Origin: Hetaerina americana
Taxonomy: Eukaryota; Arthropoda; Insecta; Odonata; Calopterygidae
Reading direction: 5' to 3'
NCBI GenBank assembly: GCA_022747635.1
Contig: JAKTNV010000079.1
Location: forward strand, 496,001 to 560,000
DNA: 64,000 nucleotides
Below the pieces are notes generated by a model. The model ran no database searches. It had not been told where the DNA came from and saw only the letters and a program-made list of their open reading frames with translations. Below, in pieces: positions 59,808 through 64,000 of this stretch; the first letter of the stretch is position 1; each line of letters starts with the position of its first letter. The translations under genes and the position numbers were made by a program.

Positions 59808-62475
59808 AAAGGCAAGTGTGAAAAGCTGTAAACAGCATAGCTTCAGACCCGGCTGACTTTGCGAACTCTGGGTAATTTTGCATTAGACGAATGCCAGTGT
59901 ACCACCCGCCTGCAAAGGTAGCAGCGCACATCGTCAGAGTAAACTCTCTTCAGCAACCGTGACACGGACTCTCGACTACCCGATTTTAAAAATTTTGAAA
60001 GGAACTCCTTCTTGAACCCAGAAGGCCTGCTTGCCTCTATCTCTTGCTTGTCCTCCATCCCCAGAAGAAATAAGTAGAGATGAGGGGGATAAATAATGAA
60101 GAGATTAAAACATTGGCGAAGAAGGTAGATGAAGCGGAAAGAACTACGTCTGGATTTTCAGGTTTAGGGGGAAAAAGTACGCGCACAAAAAAGTGATGCA
60201 CACGCGTTTTCGGAGAAAGAACTCAAGAGCAAACAGTGAACAGGGATTTAAGATCGTGTTTAGATGAATACAAGAGAGTTTCCCAGGGTCAGAAAGGGGT
60301 GAAAGAGAAAAGAACGACGCGACAGATGCACCCTGGGTAAAAAAATGGTTCCTCCCGAATGGTGGAGGCGGCTGACCACGGGAGCGTGAATTCTCCACCG
60401 AACTGGTTTCGAGGAGATTTGTTCGGCGGAGAAGCAGAAGGTGAGCAGAGAGCAAGAGGAGCGAAATGTTGTAAAGAGACTGAAAAAAAGGAATGTGGAC
60501 GCTTCCAAGTTTCTATCATTTGTTTCCTTGGAGGTGGGGGGGGGGCGACCGCCTTAAGGGATTGTCGACTGAAGAGACCCCTGACTCGATTCCTGTGTTT
60601 TCGTTCGCAGCTAACTCCTCTGTTGCCTGAAAAATAGGACTCACTCATTAGCTATGCGAAGTGAAGGCGTTTAGTGGGGAGGGTGGGAGAACTGAGACGA
60701 AGCGGGCATGAGGGCAACACAAGCCCGGAGGGCAATCGTTCTCTCTCTGCTCAATCCTTCCCATACTTGTCTTTCTCGAAAAAATAAAAGGGCCGGACTG
60801 CCCGGCGGATGACAGAAGGGAAGAGTGAGGCTGGAAAGGGAAGGGGGAACGGAGAGGTCGCGGCGCTCCGTGCCATCAGCTGCTCGTAGGTTCAAATGTG
60901 AAAAAGGAGGGGTCAACCCGAAAAAGAATACATTATCCGAGGGTGAGGCTAGGCCGCAAATGAATGGATCCTGCCCCAGTGCGAGGAGAGCCCTGGCTGG
61001 CTCCCGCTTCCCCCCCGGCGTAAATATTCAAACGCTGTGCGATGGCGGCGGGAAGGGGTGGCAGGGTCACGGGACTCAAGCCTCCATATTTAATTCAGAA
61101 ATTGATTCCGTGAATGATAGCGACTTGTTTTGCATTACTTTAGAGAGACTCTACGGAGGAGGCTGGGATAATCCTCATTTTTACGAGCCGTGCCTCCGGC
61201 ATTTACGATTTAGGTAAATGGTGGGACGCTGTTTTTCATTTGCCTTGAACTAAACAGAGAATCGGAGTAATTACAAGCGTTAACGGCAGCCCATGTGAGA
61301 TAAGAGCTACGGGTGGAATCGCCCAAAGAAAGCGCAGGACATAAATATTTCATGCCCCAAGGAATAGGAATTTTTAAGGCGTCATAAAAAAACGGTTAAC
61401 CTCCCATTTTAATATCCGAAATGGGGCATGTATTTAGTTAAACCTAATGAAATGAAAAAATCACAATAAACAGCCGAAATATATTCTGATAAGAACAGTG
61501 GTATTCTGTACAAGTGTGATGAAAAACCAGCGTAATATTGAAGAGAAGGTATCCGAAATGTTCTTTGAGTTTTTACACGTTAGCCCCATGAGAAAAATCA
61601 GTGCTAGACTTATTATCAGCGCAAAATTTATTGGAAGACACATTCCTGATGTATTTTCATTCAAATGATCTATTCAAGCCAACGGAATATGTACATTACG
61701 GTTATTATTATTATCATCGGTAATCTGCCGTTTAAAGTAGGTTCTGGGTGGACACAAGCCAAACGGTACAGCGATAATTTACTTGCCTCTCCAAACAAAT
61801 GTGGGTTGAGAAATCAATACCGATATGTGTACCTACGACGAATAGAAACATTATTTGTAAGCACTTGACATCAAAATAATGGAAACACAATCTAATTTCA
61901 GCGTATTTTTTATCATATTCCAGTTATTTAAGGTAAATGACGTTTTAATTTCACCGGTCAACAAATGGTCTTCTGGAGAGTTTTCTCTTGAAGCAATGCA
62001 GAAACCGCATTCAATTTCATTGCGGTCATTTACAGAAACAAGGCCGTAAATTCGAAAGGTAGGTTATGTCCTAAGGGGGCTTTGAAACTTAATTAAAGCG
62101 GAAAACAGGCTTGTCGAAGGAATTTAAGTGTATTACTTAGGCCTCGAGCAAAGAGACAATTAGAAACTTGCCTGCATGCTCTTGGATTAACTAATTAGAA
62201 GTGTTCTCCATGACTTATGATTTCTTCCACCAGAACTTGAAACATGCCGCCCAGTCAATGATTGTGGCTACTAAAGCGTATTAATACGCTGAGAGAATAC
62301 TACAGGCTGCTAAAAAGTACCAAATGGCTTCGCCCATTAAGGGAAAAGTTATTCTGTAAGTTATTAATAAGCGTATTAAGAAAATAGAATAAAATATCGA
62401 TGAAGTTTTCCCCCCATTTGAACTGTAATTTCATTTTGTCTAGGATATATGATGAAGGATCATAGAAATAACTGA
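59808..62475. other. Spacer with unassigned open frames
   Basis: 59843-60058 (minus) is a 71-residue open frame with reasonable start context (GGGATGG) and charged, protein-like composition (SGFKKEFLSKFLKSGSRES), but I know no relative and do not call it. 60250-61220 is GC-rich in parts, with overlapping motif-free frames on both strands and a G-run near 60536. 61220-62475 is AT-rich with nothing assignable. Confidence 0.45.
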
Positions 62476-62880
62476 TTCCCGAAAATTCCTATTAGACTTA
62501 TTCAATACCTGCTGTGTGAGTGCGGCCAGGTATACATCGGGGAGACTGGCCGCACAATTGAAAAGCGACTAACGGAGCATGAGCGATGCATCAGACTCCA
62601 TTACCCTGAGAAGTCTGCAGTCGCCGAACACAGCATCACGCATGGTCATCGGATTGACTGGGGGAGCACCAAAAGACTTTGTCACACGAACGGCTACTGG
62701 GACCGAGTGGCGAAGGAAGCCGTGGAAATCCGACTGGAAGGACAGAATACCTTCAACAGGGACACTGGCTTCCAGATCAGCAGCACGTGGAGACCTGTGC
62801 TGAGAAAAATTGAAAGTACGAGACGTCACCGGGGCGGCTCGGCACTTGGGAACACATCGGACCAATCGGAGGACACCTGA
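62476..62880 (+). pseudogene. GIY-YIG endonuclease domain of a Penelope-like element
   Basis: An open stretch of 134 codons with no start, entered from an upstream stop and ending at TGA 62878-62880. Key motifs are YLLCECGQVYIGETGR (the CxCG cysteine pair plus YIG), then KRLTEHERCIRLHYPEKSAV with AEHSITHGHRIDW (the conserved EH...H region), and a downstream Glu-containing helix near VAKEAVEIRLEG. In Penelope-like elements this domain nicks DNA and follows the reverse transcriptase. Cellular GIY-YIG proteins usually lack the CxCG signature, so an element origin is preferred. The motif residues look intact, but most of the protein is missing. Confidence 0.8.
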
Positions 62881-62927
62881 CCCTACGACAGGGTATAAAT
62901 ACCTGGCGAATTCATTGCTCTGCACTT

Positions 62928-62970
62928 CACCCTGAAGACGATGGCAGAGTTAGCCGTCGAAACGTCGGTG
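62928..62970 (+). ncRNA. Hammerhead-ribozyme-like motif in the PLE 3' region
   Basis: All core strings of a type I hammerhead are in order. Stem I is CACC (62928-62931) with GGTG (62967-62970). Then come CTGAAGA (62932-62938), stem II GATGGC (62940-62945) with GCCGTC (62953-62958) around a 7-base loop, GAAA (62959-62962) and the cleavage-type triplet GTC (62964-62966). Stem III is reduced to almost nothing (C-G), as in the very short stem III reported for Penelope-like hammerheads, which may act as dimers. One extra C at 62939 interrupts the start of stem II and may abolish activity. Confidence 0.45.
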
Positions 62971-63015
62971 CACACCACGCTGACCCGGTGGGAAACCCGA
63001 GAGAACTTCCTGAAA

Positions 63016-64000
63016 ACTTAATCAAAAACTTTTTATAGACTATCAGAAAACAGAAAAAGGGAAGATTTCTGAGAAGCCGGCGAGCGTCAAGATATAATGC
63101 CTTAGCACGGAGAAGAAACGTCCAAGAGCCGAAGTGGGAGGAACCGAAATCTAACTTGACCCGAGCGCAATTAATCAGAAATATCGGTGGAGGAAGCGAG
63201 GGGGGGAAGAAGAAGGTGGGAGAGAGGCAGGAAGACAGAGATCTACGGTATATAAGGGAGAAGAGGAGATAAAGAGAGAGGAGAGGGGACGGAAGATTTG
63301 AGGAAGGATCGATGGGGAGGAAAGGACGATGTACCGAAAAACGCCTGGAAAAAAAGAAACGGCGCCTATAACACAAAGCACCAGAGGAGGATATTTTACA
63401 TTTCGGGCGCGGGACGGGTGAGAATATTTCTCCCAGCGAGGCGAGAGGGAACGTAACCCGTGAGAGAAGGAGTGTCGCCGTCTCATGTTCGCCGGCACGC
63501 GACTTACCAAGGAAAAGAAATTTGTCGAGATCCCTTCCGCTTCTCCCTTATTTCGGATTTTTTCAGACGCATCGCGGACACCACCGACCGCTTCGATCCC
63601 ACGTACACGACTTCCCACCTCTGTGAAAGATGAAAAAAATAAATAAAGGAATATCTTCCACCACTTTCCATTCTCTTCGCCAGTCATTAGCCCCCTTGGG
63701 TCGATCGTGAGCTGGGGAAGGTCGTTCCGACGGGAGGGTTGGAGGGATGCGGAGAATGTGGGAAGGTGTGGGGGAAGGGATCGCGATTTCTTCCGAACGA
63801 ATCCCTCCCGCCGTCTCCCGCCATACTCCCGCTGGGACAGGTGAGGGACGTTGAGTCGGCCGGCGTGCGTATGGGAGGTGGAAAATATGAGAGAGGAGGG
63901 AAGCCGCGTGTTTAAGTCGGGGCGAGGATAATGTGGTGGTGGTGGGGACGAGGGATTACGTTCGACGTCGTGGATTTGTGTCATTTTCCGCGATGGTGCG
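63016..64000. other. Purine-skewed GC-rich stretch at window edge
   Basis: From about 63130 the plus strand is dominated by GAGAGG/GGAAGG runs. Minus-strand open frames 62927-63376 and 63175-63984 overlap, are Ser/Pro/Leu/Arg-rich and carry no motif, so they are treated as composition artefacts. CpGs are moderately frequent at 63400-63600. The block runs off the window end. Confidence 0.45.

Larger units (their letters stand above)
62476..63015 (+). mobile_element. Penelope-like element, 3' fragment
   Basis: The 3' end of a Penelope-like retroelement: the C-terminal GIY-YIG endonuclease coding sequence followed by about 135 bp of non-coding sequence with a hammerhead-like fold. The reverse-transcriptase part is absent upstream, where AT-rich unrelated DNA begins before a stop at 62473-62475. 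The copy is therefore 5'-truncated and non-autonomous. The right boundary near 63015 is approximate. Confidence 0.78.

Noticed and set aside
63175..63984. 269-codon minus-strand open frame
   Set aside because: Complement of a polypurine tract, Ser/Pro/Arg-rich, with another open frame overlapping it. No motif.

Overview
This is a eukaryotic genomic window, most likely from an arthropod and probably an insect. The base is AT-rich, non-coding DNA. Its only recognisable proteins belong to transposable elements: mariner DNA transposons, a CR1-type LINE, and a Penelope-like GIY-YIG fragment, alongside tRNA-derived SINEs. I found no operons, bacterial-style genes, intact tRNA or rRNA genes, CRISPR arrays or confidently identifiable host exons. 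The species call is inference; no host gene supports it.

Layout. 1-14 kb is anonymous, mainly AT-rich sequence with a GC- and CpG-rich purine-skewed island at 6.1-7.3 kb, a compound (AC)n(AT)n microsatellite at 7.66 kb and a CpG-rich island at 13.5-14.1 kb. A frameshifted, end-truncated mariner (minus strand) lies at 14.6-15.8 kb, followed by a 94-bp near-perfect palindrome. 16-28 kb is mostly unique sequence with two copies of a small repeat (2.8 and 18.0 kb), a hammerhead-like motif at 18.5 kb, a long (TA)n array and several GC-rich islands. Two SINEs sit back to back at 28.4-29.1 kb. One has a tRNA-like head and a 3' tail matching the 3' end of the local CR1 LINE. 29.2-30.1 kb is a CpG-rich island with an excellent splice-donor consensus. 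30-37 kb is anonymous apart from a SINE at 36.6 kb. 37.8-39.4 kb is a young 5'-truncated CR1 copy (minus) bounded by 6-bp target-site duplications. 42.8-45.7 kb is the longest purine-skewed GC-rich island. 47.18-47.93 kb is an internally deleted mariner-like element with perfect 33-bp terminal inverted repeats and TA duplications. 51.5-53.0 kb is an old decayed CR1 (minus).

The main locus is 54.2-58.8 kb. A 4.25-kb CR1 (partial SGNH-esterase ORF1 plus an intact 954-residue endonuclease/reverse-transcriptase ORF2) is inserted into the 3' UTR of an older, shorter copy of the same family. The host copy is split in two, with a 6-bp duplication. A SINE fragment and an ancient CR1 relic (59.3-59.8 kb) follow. 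62.5-63.0 kb is the 3' part of a Penelope-like element with a GIY-YIG domain and a hammerhead-ribozyme-like fold just downstream. The window ends in another purine-skewed GC-rich stretch.

How the parts fit together. The CR1 family appears in at least six states of decay: intact ORF2, a recent truncation, the split older copy, a borrowed SINE tail, a frame-broken pseudogene and an ancient relic. The shared 3' end is the likely recognition site for the CR1 reverse transcriptase, so the intact ORF2 is a plausible driver of the SINE. The deleted mariner retains everything needed to be moved in trans but encodes no catalytic domain.
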